A DNA stretch of 36,738 nt from Deltaproteobacteria bacterium (GTDB lineage: Bacteria > Myxococcota_A > Polyangia > Fen-1088): positions 1 to 36,738 of the forward strand of contig JAFGPX010000211.1 of assembly GCA_016935975.1 (NCBI GenBank), given 5' to 3'. The notes below the pieces were generated by a model. That model worked only from the letters and a program-made list of their open reading frames with translations, did no database searches and had not been told where the DNA came from. Shown one piece after another: positions 16,273 to 24,093 of this stretch. Positions within the stretch are counted from its first letter, which is position 1, and every line of letters starts with the position of its first letter. The translations under genes were made by a program, and so were the position numbers.

Positions 16273-16488
16273 ATGGGACGTGAAGAACACATAGAGTTCC
16301 AGGGCCGGGTCATCGAAGTGCTGCCCGCCGGGAACTTCCGCATCGAGCTGGAGAACGGCCACCAGGTGCTCGCGCATCTCGGAGGCAAGCTGCGCAAGCA
16401 CCGAATCCGTATCGTCCTCGGAGACAAGGTCACGGTCGCCCTGACCCCATACGATCCGACGCGGGGGATCGTCGTCTACCGGGGCTAG
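16273..16488 (+). CDS. infA: Translation initiation factor IF-1
   Basis: This 71-residue protein aligns over its full length with IF-1: [43 protein letters not shown] and LTPYDPTRG are all present. It binds the 30S A site during initiation and forms an OB fold. The ATG at 16273 gives the canonical length. It is head-to-head with the cardiolipin-synthase-like gene and 54 bases upstream of the HtrA gene. It is not in a ribosomal protein operon here, which suggests either a relocated sole copy or a second infA paralogue. Confidence 0.95.
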   Translation: MGREEHIEFQGRVIEVLPAGNFRIELENGHQVLAHLGGKLRKHRIRIVLGDKVTVALTPYDPTRGIVVYRG

Positions 16489-16542
16489 TTTCGCATTCCA
16501 TGGGCCGCATCGGCAGGCGGCCGCAGAATCGCCGGGAAAGCC

Positions 16543-17877
16543 ATGTTCCTATCCGCCACCGTCGTGCTATCGCTGCTCGTGCAAGTCGTCCCCACCCCGA
16601 GCGAGATCGGGGCCTCGGTCGCCCCGCTCGTCGAACGGGTCAAGGGCTCGGTCGTCACCATCCAGAGCACCAAGTTCATACCCCGGGTCGCGTACGAAGA
16701 CCCCATGATGCAGTTCTTTCGTGAGCGCTTCGGGCTTGGCCCGGGCCCAACGCGTCGCGAAACCCAGCGCGGCTTGGGCTCCGGATTCGTGGTCAGCAGG
16801 TCGGGCGTGGTGCTCACCAACAACCATGTCGTGGCGGGTGCCGACGAGGTCTGGGTGCAGCTTGCCGACGAGCGGCGTTTCGAGGCGCGCGTCGTGGGCA
16901 GCGATCCCTCGACGGACGTCGCGGTGGTCAAGATCGGGCATCCGCCGAGCGATCTGCGGCCGGTGCAAATCGGCAATTCGGAGCAGGTGCGCGTCGGTGA
17001 CTACGTGCTCGCCATCGGCAATCCCCTGGGACTGGGCCAGACCGTGACCATGGGCATCGTCAGCGCCAAGAACCGCATGCTGGGCGGCCGCATCACCAGG
17101 TACGAGGACTTCATCCAGACCGATGCGGCTATCAACCAGGGCAACTCGGGGGGACCGTTGTTCAACTTCAAGGGTGAGGTCATCGGCATCAACTCCGCCA
17201 TCCTGAATCCGGCGGTGGCCATGAACGTCGGTTTCGCCATTCCCATCAACCTGGCGCGCCAGATCGCAGACCAGATACAGCGCTCGGGCAACGTGGCACG
17301 AGGCTATCTCGGCGTGGGCGCCGAGGACATGACCCCGGAGAAGGCCAGGCGGCTGGGCGTGTCGTTCGAGCCGGGAGCGCTGGTCAACGTGGTCCATCGC
17401 GGATCGCCAGCGGCGGCTGCCGGACTGCGGCCCAACGACGTGATCACCGAGGTGGCGGGCCGCCGTATCGAAAGCAGCGCCGGTCTGCAGCGGGTAGTGC
17501 AGTCACGAGCGCCCAAGGAAGCCGTGGACGTCGCCTATTCGCGCAGCGGACGGCGGGCCGTGGCCAAGGTCGTGCTGGCCGAGAATCCGGCCCTCACCGG
17601 AGTGCACGTGCTCGGCATGCAGGTCATTCCTCTCTCCCCCTCCGAGGCGGCCGAGATCGGCGTGCCGGGCCTCAAAGTGGCCTCCGTGGACCGGCGCAGC
17701 CCGGCGAGCGGCTACCTGCAAGCCGGAGACATCATCACGCATGTCGTTTTCGGCCAACAGGCGAGAGTCGCGACCTCGGCGCTGCTCGGCCAGCTCGAAC
17801 AGCGTCTCGGTCGGGGCAACGGCGGTCAGCTCGTCGTCGTGCGCGACGGCGAGCAGCTCATCCTGCGGTTGCGCTAG
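16543..17877 (+). CDS. HtrA/DegP-type serine protease with two PDZ domains
   Basis: The 444-residue protein has a short hydrophobic N-terminus (residues 1-15) acting as signal or anchor, then a trypsin-like domain with His95 in NNHVVAG, Asp125 in TDVAVVKI and Ser202 in GNSGGPL. All three catalytic residues are present. Two PDZ domains follow (about 265-350 and 360-440). HtrA proteases degrade or refold damaged proteins in the periplasm, and the PDZ domains sense misfolded C-termini and control assembly. The methionine- and Phe-rich LA-loop region (about 50-75) sits where DegP and DegQ proteins have theirs. The gene follows infA on the same strand and overlaps the convergent ABC1-kinase gene by 20 bases. 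GGGAAAG precedes the start. Confidence 0.94.
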   Translation: MFLSATVVLSLLVQVVPTPSEIGASVAPLVERVKGSVVTIQSTKFIPRVAYEDPMMQFFRERFGLGPGPTRRETQRGLGSGFVVSRSGVVLTNNHVVAGADEVWVQLADERRFEARVVGSDPSTDVAVVKIGHPPSDLRPVQIGNSEQVRVGDYVLAIGNPLGLGQTVTMGIVSAKNRMLGGRITRYEDFIQTDAAINQGNSGGPLFNFKGEVIGINSAILNPAVAMNVGFAIPINLARQIADQIQRSGNVARGYLGVGAEDMTPEKARRLGVSFEPGALVNVVHRGSPAAAAGLRPNDVITEVAGRRIESSAGLQRVVQSRAPKEAVDVAYSRSGRRAVAKVVLAENPALTGVHVLGMQVIPLSPSEAAEIGVPGLKVASVDRRSPASGYLQAGDIITHVVFGQQARVATSALLGQLEQRLGRGNGGQLVVVRDGEQLILRLR

Positions 17878-19183
17878 GCTGCAGCAGGGCCGGGTGGGTC
17901 ACGAAGAAGGGCAGGGCCTCGGCCATGATGTCGAGCTCGGGATCGAGTTGGCGGCCGATGCCCTCGGTGACCGCGATGGCGATGTTGACGATGGTGAAGG
18001 CCGGAGCCATGCGCACGCGGTGCCGGCGCAGAAGCCCCAGCATGTCGAGCAGCACTTTGCCGGGGTGAACCTCGGCCATGCGATGCACCGAGGTCCGCTG
18101 CACCAAATCACCCAGCGCCACCCGGAAGTCCTCGAAAGCCGTGCCGCCCTCGGATGGGTTCAGCGCGAGCGCGTAGAGCAAGTGGGCCATGGTGTCCGCG
18201 TCGCGGTTGGCCCACGCGGCGAAGAAACGCAGAAAACTCGCGCGGTGGGGTGGATCGAGCTCGCCGACCAGGCCGAGATCCACCATGGCGATGCGTTGGT
18301 CGGGAAGCACGAAGATATTGCCGGGGTGAAGGTCGGCGTGAACGAACCCGTCCTCGAAGATCATCTTGAGCAAGGCGCGAAGACCAAGCCGCGCGATGCG
18401 TTTGCCGTCGCCCCGGCCTTTGGGCGTGTCGAGGATCTTGGTGCCCTCGATGTGGCTCATGCACAGGATGCGCTCGGACGACAGCTCCCCCAGGACCTCC
18501 GGAAAAACCACTTCGGGCTCGTTGTGGAAGTTCTCGCGGAAACGGCGGTTGTTGCGCGCCTCGATGCGGAAATCGAGCTGGGCATGGATGGCGCGCCCGA
18601 ACTGCTCGATGGAGGATTCCGGCGACACCGCGGCCAGCGAGGGGATCTTGGCCAGGAGTCGGGCCACCTTGCGCATCACCGCCAGGTCGAAGGCGCAGAT
18701 CTCCACCACGTCGGGCCGGCGCACCTTGACCGCGACCACGCGGCCGTCGGGAAGGCGCGCCTTGTGCACTTGCGCCACCGAGGCGGAGGCGATGGGGCGC
18801 ACGGAGAATTCGCTGAAGATCCGTTCGATGGGGCGGCCCAGATCTTCGGCGATGGTGCGCGCCACGGCATCGTAGGAAAAGGGGCCGACGTCGTCTTGCA
18901 GGTGAGCCAGGGCATGCGTGATGTGCTCCGGCACCAGATCCGGGCGCGTGCTCATGATCTGGCCTACCTTGATGAAGGTGGCGCCCAGGTGGCGGAACAG
19001 GTCGAGCAGACACTGGCCGAACCACGCTTGCCGCCGCGCCTGGCCGGCGAAGGCGACGAGCAGCACCAGATGGCCGACGAGCCAACGCAGACCCTGGCCG
19101 ACGACCAGGGCGACGATGGCCAACGAGCGCTGCAGGATACGGAAGGAGCTGAGACTAGCCACGTCCATGGCTTGGGCTATCAT
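17858..19183 (-). CDS. ABC1/UbiB-family atypical kinase
   Basis: The 441-residue product carries the ABC1 signature KVGQ in FIKVGQIMSTRPDLVP (72-75), the alanine-rich loop ASASVAQVHKA, the ATP-site lysine of VAVKV (153), the catalytic segment HADLHPGNIFV and the metal-binding DLG. One or two hydrophobic helices near residues 20-47 suggest membrane association. In UbiB-type proteins this ATPase/kinase supports ubiquinone or related isoprenoid lipid synthesis; the exact role here is not shown. The start is taken at 19183 because GGGGATGGA lies just upstream, and a second in-frame ATG is at 19168. Only 17 bases separate it from rnc on the other strand. The 3' end overlaps the HtrA gene by 20 bases. 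Confidence 0.92.
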   Translation of the reverse strand: MIAQAMDVASLSSFRILQRSLAIVALVVGQGLRWLVGHLVLLVAFAGQARRQAWFGQCLLDLFRHLGATFIKVGQIMSTRPDLVPEHITHALAHLQDDVGPFSYDAVARTIAEDLGRPIERIFSEFSVRPIASASVAQVHKARLPDGRVVAVKVRRPDVVEICAFDLAVMRKVARLLAKIPSLAAVSPESSIEQFGRAIHAQLDFRIEARNNRRFRENFHNEPEVVFPEVLGELSSERILCMSHIEGTKILDTPKGRGDGKRIARLGLRALLKMIFEDGFVHADLHPGNIFVLPDQRIAMVDLGLVGELDPPHRASFLRFFAAWANRDADTMAHLLYALALNPSEGGTAFEDFRVALGDLVQRTSVHRMAEVHPGKVLLDMLGLLRRHRVRMAPAFTIVNIAIAVTEGIGRQLDPELDIMAEALPFFVTHPALLQPSATAG

Positions 19184-19200
19184 TGTTCCATCCCCGCCCA

Positions 19201-19908
19201 ATGCCGTCCACCCAAGAGCCATCCCCCTACGCCATCCTCGAAGAAAGACTGGCCTACAGCTTCCGCGACACGGCGCTCGTGGAAACGGCACTCACCCATC
19301 GTTCGTGGCTCAACGAAACCCTGGATGCCGCGCGCGCCGACAACGAACGGCTGGAGTTTCTCGGCGACGCGGTGCTGGCCCTGGTGTCGAGCGACCTCCT
19401 GATGAAGCGTTTTCCCGAGCAGTCCGAGGGCGAGCTGTCCAAGGCCCGGGCTGCGCTGGTCAACGAGGCGGGCCTGGCGCGCGTCGCGGACGCGGTGGGG
19501 CTGGGACAGTGGATCTTCCTGGGTCACGGGGAAGCGCAGGCCGGAGGGCGGCAGAAACGCTCGCTTCTGGCCAACACCTTCGAGGCGCTGGTCGGCGCCA
19601 TTTACCTCGACGGTGGCTATTCTGCCGCCTTCCGCGTGGCCGAGCGCTTGATGGAGCCTCTCCTGGCCGACGTTCCGGCCGCGGCCAACAAGGACTTCAA
19701 GTCGCGCCTGCAAGAACTGGCGCAGGGCCGTCTGCAGATGACACCCTCGTACGCGGTGCTGTCCGAGAGCGGCCCCGATCACGCCAAGACATTCGAAGTC
19801 GCCATCACAATCGGTGACAAGGAATACGGACGGGGCTTCGGGCGATCGAAAAAGGAAGCGCAGCAGAGCGCCGCCGAGATCGCCCTGGCCATCATGGAAG
19901 CCGAGTAG
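19201..19908 (+). CDS. rnc: Ribonuclease III
   Basis: The 235-residue protein has the RNase III signature NERLEFLGDAVL (about 48-59) and the second acidic active-site cluster in ANTFEALVGAIYLD. A double-stranded RNA-binding domain follows (about 165-233; KDFKSRLQEL, GRGFGRSKKEAQQSAAEIAL). It cuts double-stranded RNA in rRNA precursors and structured mRNAs. The length is normal. ATG at 19201 gives a typical N-terminus; an upstream ATG at 19183 is in frame but would read through the divergent start region. No clear ribosome site is visible. cca begins 8 bases after the stop, so the two are co-transcribed. Confidence 0.96.
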   Translation: MPSTQEPSPYAILEERLAYSFRDTALVETALTHRSWLNETLDAARADNERLEFLGDAVLALVSSDLLMKRFPEQSEGELSKARAALVNEAGLARVADAVGLGQWIFLGHGEAQAGGRQKRSLLANTFEALVGAIYLDGGYSAAFRVAERLMEPLLADVPAAANKDFKSRLQELAQGRLQMTPSYAVLSESGPDHAKTFEVAITIGDKEYGRGFGRSKKEAQQSAAEIALAIMEAE

Positions 19909-19916
19909 GCAGCCCC

Positions 19917-21281
19917 ATGCTCGACGGGATTCCTCAGGAGGTGCTGGCTGTCTGTCGACGGCTGCGGGAGGCAGGGCACGCGGCTTTCGTCGTGGGCGGC
20001 AGCATCCGCGATTTGCTCATCGGGCGTGCCCCGGGCGATTTCGACGTGGCGACCAGCGCCCATCCCGAGACGACGCTGCGCCTCTTCGGTAGCCGCTACG
20101 CCCTTCCGACCGGGCTGCAGCACGGCACGGTGACCGTGCTCGTGGGCGATCCGGGATCTCAGCGGCCCGTCGAGGTGACCACCTTCCGCGGCGAGGGCGC
20201 CTACCTGGACGGCCGGCGGCCCTCGACCGTCACCTTCAGCGCGACGCTGGAGGAGGACCTGTCGCGGCGCGATTTCACCATCAATGCCATCGCCTACGAT
20301 CCGGCGGCGGGCACCATCATCGACCCCTACGACGGTCGGGGCGACATCGGCCGCAAGCTCGTGCGCACGGTCGGCGATCCCTTGCTGCGCTTCGCCGAGG
20401 ACGGGCTGCGGCCCATGCGCGGGGTGCGCCAGGCGGCGCAGCTCGGCTTTGCTCTCGATGCCGCCACCCAGGCGGCCATTCCGCGGACGCTCGGCGCGTT
20501 TCGCAAGGTTTCGGTCGAGCGCATCCGGGACGAGCTGCGCAAGCTGCTGCTTGCCCCGGTGCCGTCCGTCGGGATAGAGGCCATGCGGCGAACGGGACTG
20601 CTCGCCGAAGTGCTGCCCGAGATGCTGCCGACCATCGGTTGCCTGCAGAACCGCTTCCACAAGCACGACGTGTACGAGCACACGTTGGCCACCCTCGATG
20701 CCGCCGTGCCGGATTTCGTGGTGCGCATGGCCGCGCTCCTGCACGACCTCGGCAAGCCTGCGAGCCAGGCACCGCGCGAGGATGCGCCAGGCGAATTCTC
20801 GTTTTTCCGCCACGAGCAGGTCGGCGCGGAGATGGCCGAGGCGATCTGCGCGCGCTTGAAGCTGCCAACCGAGGAGCGCGGCAAGATCTGCGCCTTGGTG
20901 GCGGGGCACATGTTCTTCTACACGCCCGACTGGACCGATGGCACGGTTCGGCGGTTCGTCAAGCGCGTTGGGCCCGATTTGGTGCCACTGCTCTTCGCCC
21001 TGCGTGAGGCCGACATCGCCAGCCGGGGGCAGGGGGAAGACCGCGAAGCCGAGACGCGCGAGCTGCGCGAGCGCATCGCCCAGGTCGCCGCCGCGGACGC
21101 CGTCCTGCGCGTCACCGACCTGGCCATCGACGGCAAGGATGTCATGCGGATTCTCGGAATCTCACCCGGCCGTCGCGTGGGGGAGATACTGGAAGGCTTG
21201 CTGGAGAAGGTGCTCGACGATCCGACCCTCAACCAGCCCGAGACGCTGGCACGGCTGGTACGCGAGGCGGGTGCCGTCTAG
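19917..21281 (+). CDS. cca: CCA tRNA nucleotidyltransferase / poly(A) polymerase family, with HD domain
   Basis: This 454-residue class II nucleotidyltransferase has GGSIRD (27-32), the catalytic DFD (41-43), RRDFTINAIAY (117-127) and the nucleotide-selecting EDGLRPMR (161-168). A C-terminal HD phosphohydrolase domain contains His276-Asp277 in LLHDLGKP and a later histidine in GHMFF. It should repair or add the 3' CCA end of tRNAs; the HD domain is common in bacterial CCA enzymes. In some lineages related proteins add only A or CC, and I cannot exclude that. It forms a likely two-gene unit with rnc and converges with the ETF-like pair. Confidence 0.92.
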   Translation: MLDGIPQEVLAVCRRLREAGHAAFVVGGSIRDLLIGRAPGDFDVATSAHPETTLRLFGSRYALPTGLQHGTVTVLVGDPGSQRPVEVTTFRGEGAYLDGRRPSTVTFSATLEEDLSRRDFTINAIAYDPAAGTIIDPYDGRGDIGRKLVRTVGDPLLRFAEDGLRPMRGVRQAAQLGFALDAATQAAIPRTLGAFRKVSVERIRDELRKLLLAPVPSVGIEAMRRTGLLAEVLPEMLPTIGCLQNRFHKHDVYEHTLATLDAAVPDFVVRMAALLHDLGKPASQAPREDAPGEFSFFRHEQVGAEMAEAICARLKLPTEERGKICALVAGHMFFYTPDWTDGTVRRFVKRVGPDLVPLLFALREADIASRGQGEDREAETRELRERIAQVAAADAVLRVTDLAIDGKDVMRILGISPGRRVGEILEGLLEKVLDDPTLNQPETLARLVREAGAV

Positions 21282-21312
21282 AACGGCGGGCCGACTGACT
21301 GCCGCGGGTTCT

Positions 21313-21918
21313 TCAAGACTTCGCCACGAGAGCGCCCAGCAGGTCGGGACGAGGAACCAGGCGGCTTGGGTCCAGTCCGAGCTGAGACAGACCGAGAGAC
21401 TCGACCGTGACCGGGGTTTGGGGGGGGCGCGCGGACGAGGCAGAGGTACGTGGTTCGGCGGTCAGCACCACGGGAAGCGGGGTTGCTATGCGGCCGACGC
21501 GCCCACCGGCGCGTAGGGTGACCTCGAGGAGATCCTGCGAGCCGGCGGGCCACCCCATGGCCAGCACGCGCGAAAAGATGGGCGCGGACAGGTGGTGCGC
21601 GATTGCTGCCGGCACCAGTCCTTGACCTTCCTCGTCCGAATGCACGCCGGCGAGCACGATGCCGGCCCCTAGGTGGCGGGCGGTTTCGGCCAGGGCCATG
21701 CCCGTGGCGAAGAAATCTGCCTTGTCGAGGGCGGGATCGTCGAGGTGAACCACCCGTGTGGCGGCTGCGGATGCGAGCTCGAGCGCGGGCGACCCCGCGG
21801 GCCCGCCCGCGACGACTGCCGCCACCTGCGCCGAGCCGGCCCTCGCGAGCGCGAGATCCAGCGCCGCGCGACTCGCCCGCGATGGCGTGAGCGGTTCGAG
21901 GCAAACCAGCACGATCAC
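21313..21918 (-). CDS. ETF beta-like adenine-nucleotide-binding subunit
   Basis: The product is 201 residues, shorter than usual ETF beta (about 250). It opens with a strand typical of the ETF domain (VIVLVCLEPL). Its centre has ADFFATGMALAETARHLGAGIVLAGVHSDEEGQGLVPAAIAHHL, which resembles the ETF beta nucleotide-binding region. A proline-rich tail follows, with no further domain. The GTG start at 21918 overlaps the stop of the upstream ETF alpha-like gene by four bases (GTGA), so the two are translationally coupled and probably form a complex. ETFs normally carry electrons from dehydrogenases to the respiratory chain through FAD held by the alpha subunit. Because the partner lacks that domain, this pair may not be a conventional ETF. 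Confidence 0.75.
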   Translation of the reverse strand: MIVLVCLEPLTPSRASRAALDLALARAGSAQVAAVVAGGPAGSPALELASAAATRVVHLDDPALDKADFFATGMALAETARHLGAGIVLAGVHSDEEGQGLVPAAIAHHLSAPIFSRVLAMGWPAGSQDLLEVTLRAGGRVGRIATPLPVVLTAEPRTSASSARPPQTPVTVESLGLSQLGLDPSRLVPRPDLLGALVAKS

Positions 21919-22571
21919 GACGGCACCTCGGCAACTTCGCTGGGATCCGGATCCGAGCCTAGCCAACGCGGCCCCGCCGGTCGTGGTTCGGGGCAGGAAA
22001 TCATCTCGACCTCGGCGGAAGGCTCGCCGAGCGGCGCGGCGGCCTGGCCGTCGGCGAGACTCGCAACCACGGGTCGCTCGAAATCGCCGACATCGATGCG
22101 ACGCCGACCGTCCCTCGCCGCCCGCCAGCGCAGAAGCACCACGCGCTGGGAAGCTGGCTCCGGAACACGCTCCTCGGCGACGATCTCGATGCTCGCGTTC
22201 GCGAGATAGGCGGCTCCCAGGCGCACGGCAAGCGGCGGGCCGAGCTCGGTGCCCACGCCACCGGCGGGGAAGAGCAGGAGAAGCGGTCGCAGGTGCTCGG
22301 CGACTTGCGCCAGGAGGGGGCCGTGGCTGAAGTGGAGCGCCGGCCCGGCCAGCGACTCCGCCGACGAACACAGAATGCGGTCGGCACCAGCGGCACTGAT
22401 CTCCGAGGCCAACTGGTCGATCTCTGCTTGGGGCAAGGGCCCGACCGTGAGAAGCGCGTACACGGTCGCGCCGGCGGCATCCGCAACGCGGCGCGCCTCC
22501 GAGACGGCAAAGCGCGATGGTCCCGTGACTTTGCCTTCGCGTAGCTCGATGTAGGAGACGATGCTGGCCAT
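21915..22571 (-). CDS. ETF alpha-like subunit lacking the FAD-binding domain
   Basis: The product is 218 residues from the ATG at 22571, against about 310-320 for normal ETF alpha. It contains the N-terminal ETF domain only: SIVSYIELREGKV, a VADAAGATVYALLTVG strand, and AEHLRPLLLLFPAGGVGTELGPPLAVRLGAAYL, which matches the nucleotide-fold end of domain I. It then stops after a short acidic, proline-rich tail. The FAD-domain motifs of ETF alpha (the SRxxxD segment, the QVGQTGK loop, the SGAIQH region) are absent, and nothing in the downstream gene supplies them. It is upstream partner of the coupled ETF beta-like gene. A TACAAT at 22590-22585 could be its -10 box. It starts 46 bases from the divergent kinase 2. 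Confidence 0.75.
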   Translation of the reverse strand: MASIVSYIELREGKVTGPSRFAVSEARRVADAAGATVYALLTVGPLPQAEIDQLASEISAAGADRILCSSAESLAGPALHFSHGPLLAQVAEHLRPLLLLFPAGGVGTELGPPLAVRLGAAYLANASIEIVAEERVPEPASQRVVLLRWRAARDGRRRIDVGDFERPVVASLADGQAAAPLGEPSAEVEMISCPEPRPAGPRWLGSDPDPSEVAEVPS

Positions 22572-22617
22572 GCGAGACGCAGTGATTGTACCGGTGTCCG
22601 TGGTAAAGTGCAGAGGA

Positions 22618-24078
22618 ATGAGCGTTGGTGACAGCCCACCCGAAAGCGTCGATCCCCTGATCGAGCAAGTCGTCGCGGACCGGTACCGTATCGTACGCAA
22701 GCTGGGCGAGGGTGGCATGGGCTCGGTCTATCTGGCCGAGCACGTCGTCATCGAGAAGAAGTTCGCGCTCAAGGTTCTGGCTCCCGAGCTGGCCCGGCGC
22801 GCGGACCTGGTCGCGCGCTTCCTGCAGGAAGCGCGTAGCGCCTCGCGCATCGGCCACGAGAACGTCATCGATATCTCCGACTTCGGGCAGTCCCCCGACG
22901 GTCTGGTCTACATCGCGATGGAGTACCTGGACGGCAAGGATCTCGGCGAGATCGTGCGCAGCCAGGGCGCGATGTCGTGGCGGGACGCGCGCGACATCGT
23001 TCTACAGATCTGCCGCGCCCTGCGCGCCGCGCACGACAAGGGCATCGTCCATCGGGACATGAAGCCCGAGAACATCTTCCTCATCCAGCGCGAGGGCCAG
23101 CCGCACTTCGTGAAGATCCTGGACTTCGGCATCGCCAAGGTAATGGGCCTGGACCCCAACGGACCCCGCCTGACCCGCACGGGCATGATTTTCGGAACGC
23201 CGGAGTACATGGCGCCCGAGCAGGCCGAGGGCAAGGACACCGACCACCGCGCCGACATCTACGCCGTCGGTTGCATCCTGTACCACTTGCTCACCGGGCA
23301 GACGCCCTTCGTGGCCGAGTCGTTCATGACCATGCTGACGAAGCACCTCATGGAAGATCCCGTACCGCCCAGCGTGCGGCGGCCCGACCTCGTGTTTACG
23401 CCCGAGATGGACGCCTTGGTGCTCAAGGCGCTGGAAAAGGATCGCGACAAACGCTGGCAGTCCATGGCCGAGCTGATGGAAGCCGTGGCTGTGTGCCCAG
23501 AGCCGCCGGAAGGCGCGCCCAAGCCGCTGAGTGGTCAGACCGTGGCGATGGGCGGTGCGCATGCCGCGGCGGCATTGCGGGTTCTTCGCTCGCGGGCCGA
23601 AGGCCCCGAAACCGAGCGCGTCTCGCGCCGTGCCGTCGACTCGGCTTTGTCGTCGGCCGAGATGGTGGCGGAGCTGCGGCGCGCCTCCGGCCGCAAGACG
23701 TTGGTTTTTGTCGTCGTGGGCGTGCTTCTGGGAGTGGGCGTGGCCATCTGGCTGGCCCTGTCTCTCGGCAAGAAAGCACCCGCGCCGCCAGCTCCGGGCC
23801 CCGCCGCCGCCACGCCGCCGCCGTCCAAGCCCGTCCCGGCACCCGAACCCGCGCCGGCGCCCGCGGCCGCTCCCACGCCCGCGGAGCCGTCGCCAGCCGT
23901 CGCGGCCGAGCCGGCCGCCCCTGAGCACCCGCGGAAGAAGACCGGCCGCGGCCGCAAGGGGAAGGGAGGGAGCGCCAGCAGAGCATCTGCCACCACGCCC
24001 GTGGCGGTCCCCAAGCCGACTGCTCCGCCGCCCAAACCCTCCACGCCCACCGAGCTCAAGCCCTTCCCGGGCATGTAG
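22618..24078 (+). CDS. Serine/threonine protein kinase with membrane anchor and Pro/Ala-rich tail (kinase 2)
   Basis: The protein is 486 residues. The kinase domain (about 22-290) has the glycine loop GEGGMG (30-35), ATP lysine 52, HRDMKPEN (145-152), DFG (169-171) and APE (199-201), so it should be active. A juxtamembrane region with several Ser/Thr follows. One membrane helix spans about 361-384. The outer part (387-486) is almost only Ala, Pro, Lys and Glu and looks like an extended wall-spanning or flexible tail without a sensor fold. ATG at 22618 has AGAGG close upstream; an ATG at 22561 is in frame but lies inside the divergent ETF-like gene. It converges with the DECD helicase gene, 15 bases between stops. 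The substrate is unknown. Confidence 0.92.
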   Translation: MSVGDSPPESVDPLIEQVVADRYRIVRKLGEGGMGSVYLAEHVVIEKKFALKVLAPELARRADLVARFLQEARSASRIGHENVIDISDFGQSPDGLVYIAMEYLDGKDLGEIVRSQGAMSWRDARDIVLQICRALRAAHDKGIVHRDMKPENIFLIQREGQPHFVKILDFGIAKVMGLDPNGPRLTRTGMIFGTPEYMAPEQAEGKDTDHRADIYAVGCILYHLLTGQTPFVAESFMTMLTKHLMEDPVPPSVRRPDLVFTPEMDALVLKALEKDRDKRWQSMAELMEAVAVCPEPPEGAPKPLSGQTVAMGGAHAAAALRVLRSRAEGPETERVSRRAVDSALSSAEMVAELRRASGRKTLVFVVVGVLLGVGVAIWLALSLGKKAPAPPAPGPAAATPPPSKPVPAPEPAPAPAAAPTPAEPSPAVAAEPAAPEHPRKKTGRGRKGKGGSASRASATTPVAVPKPTAPPPKPSTPTELKPFPGM

Positions 24079-24093
24079 GTAGTCGACCGGCTC

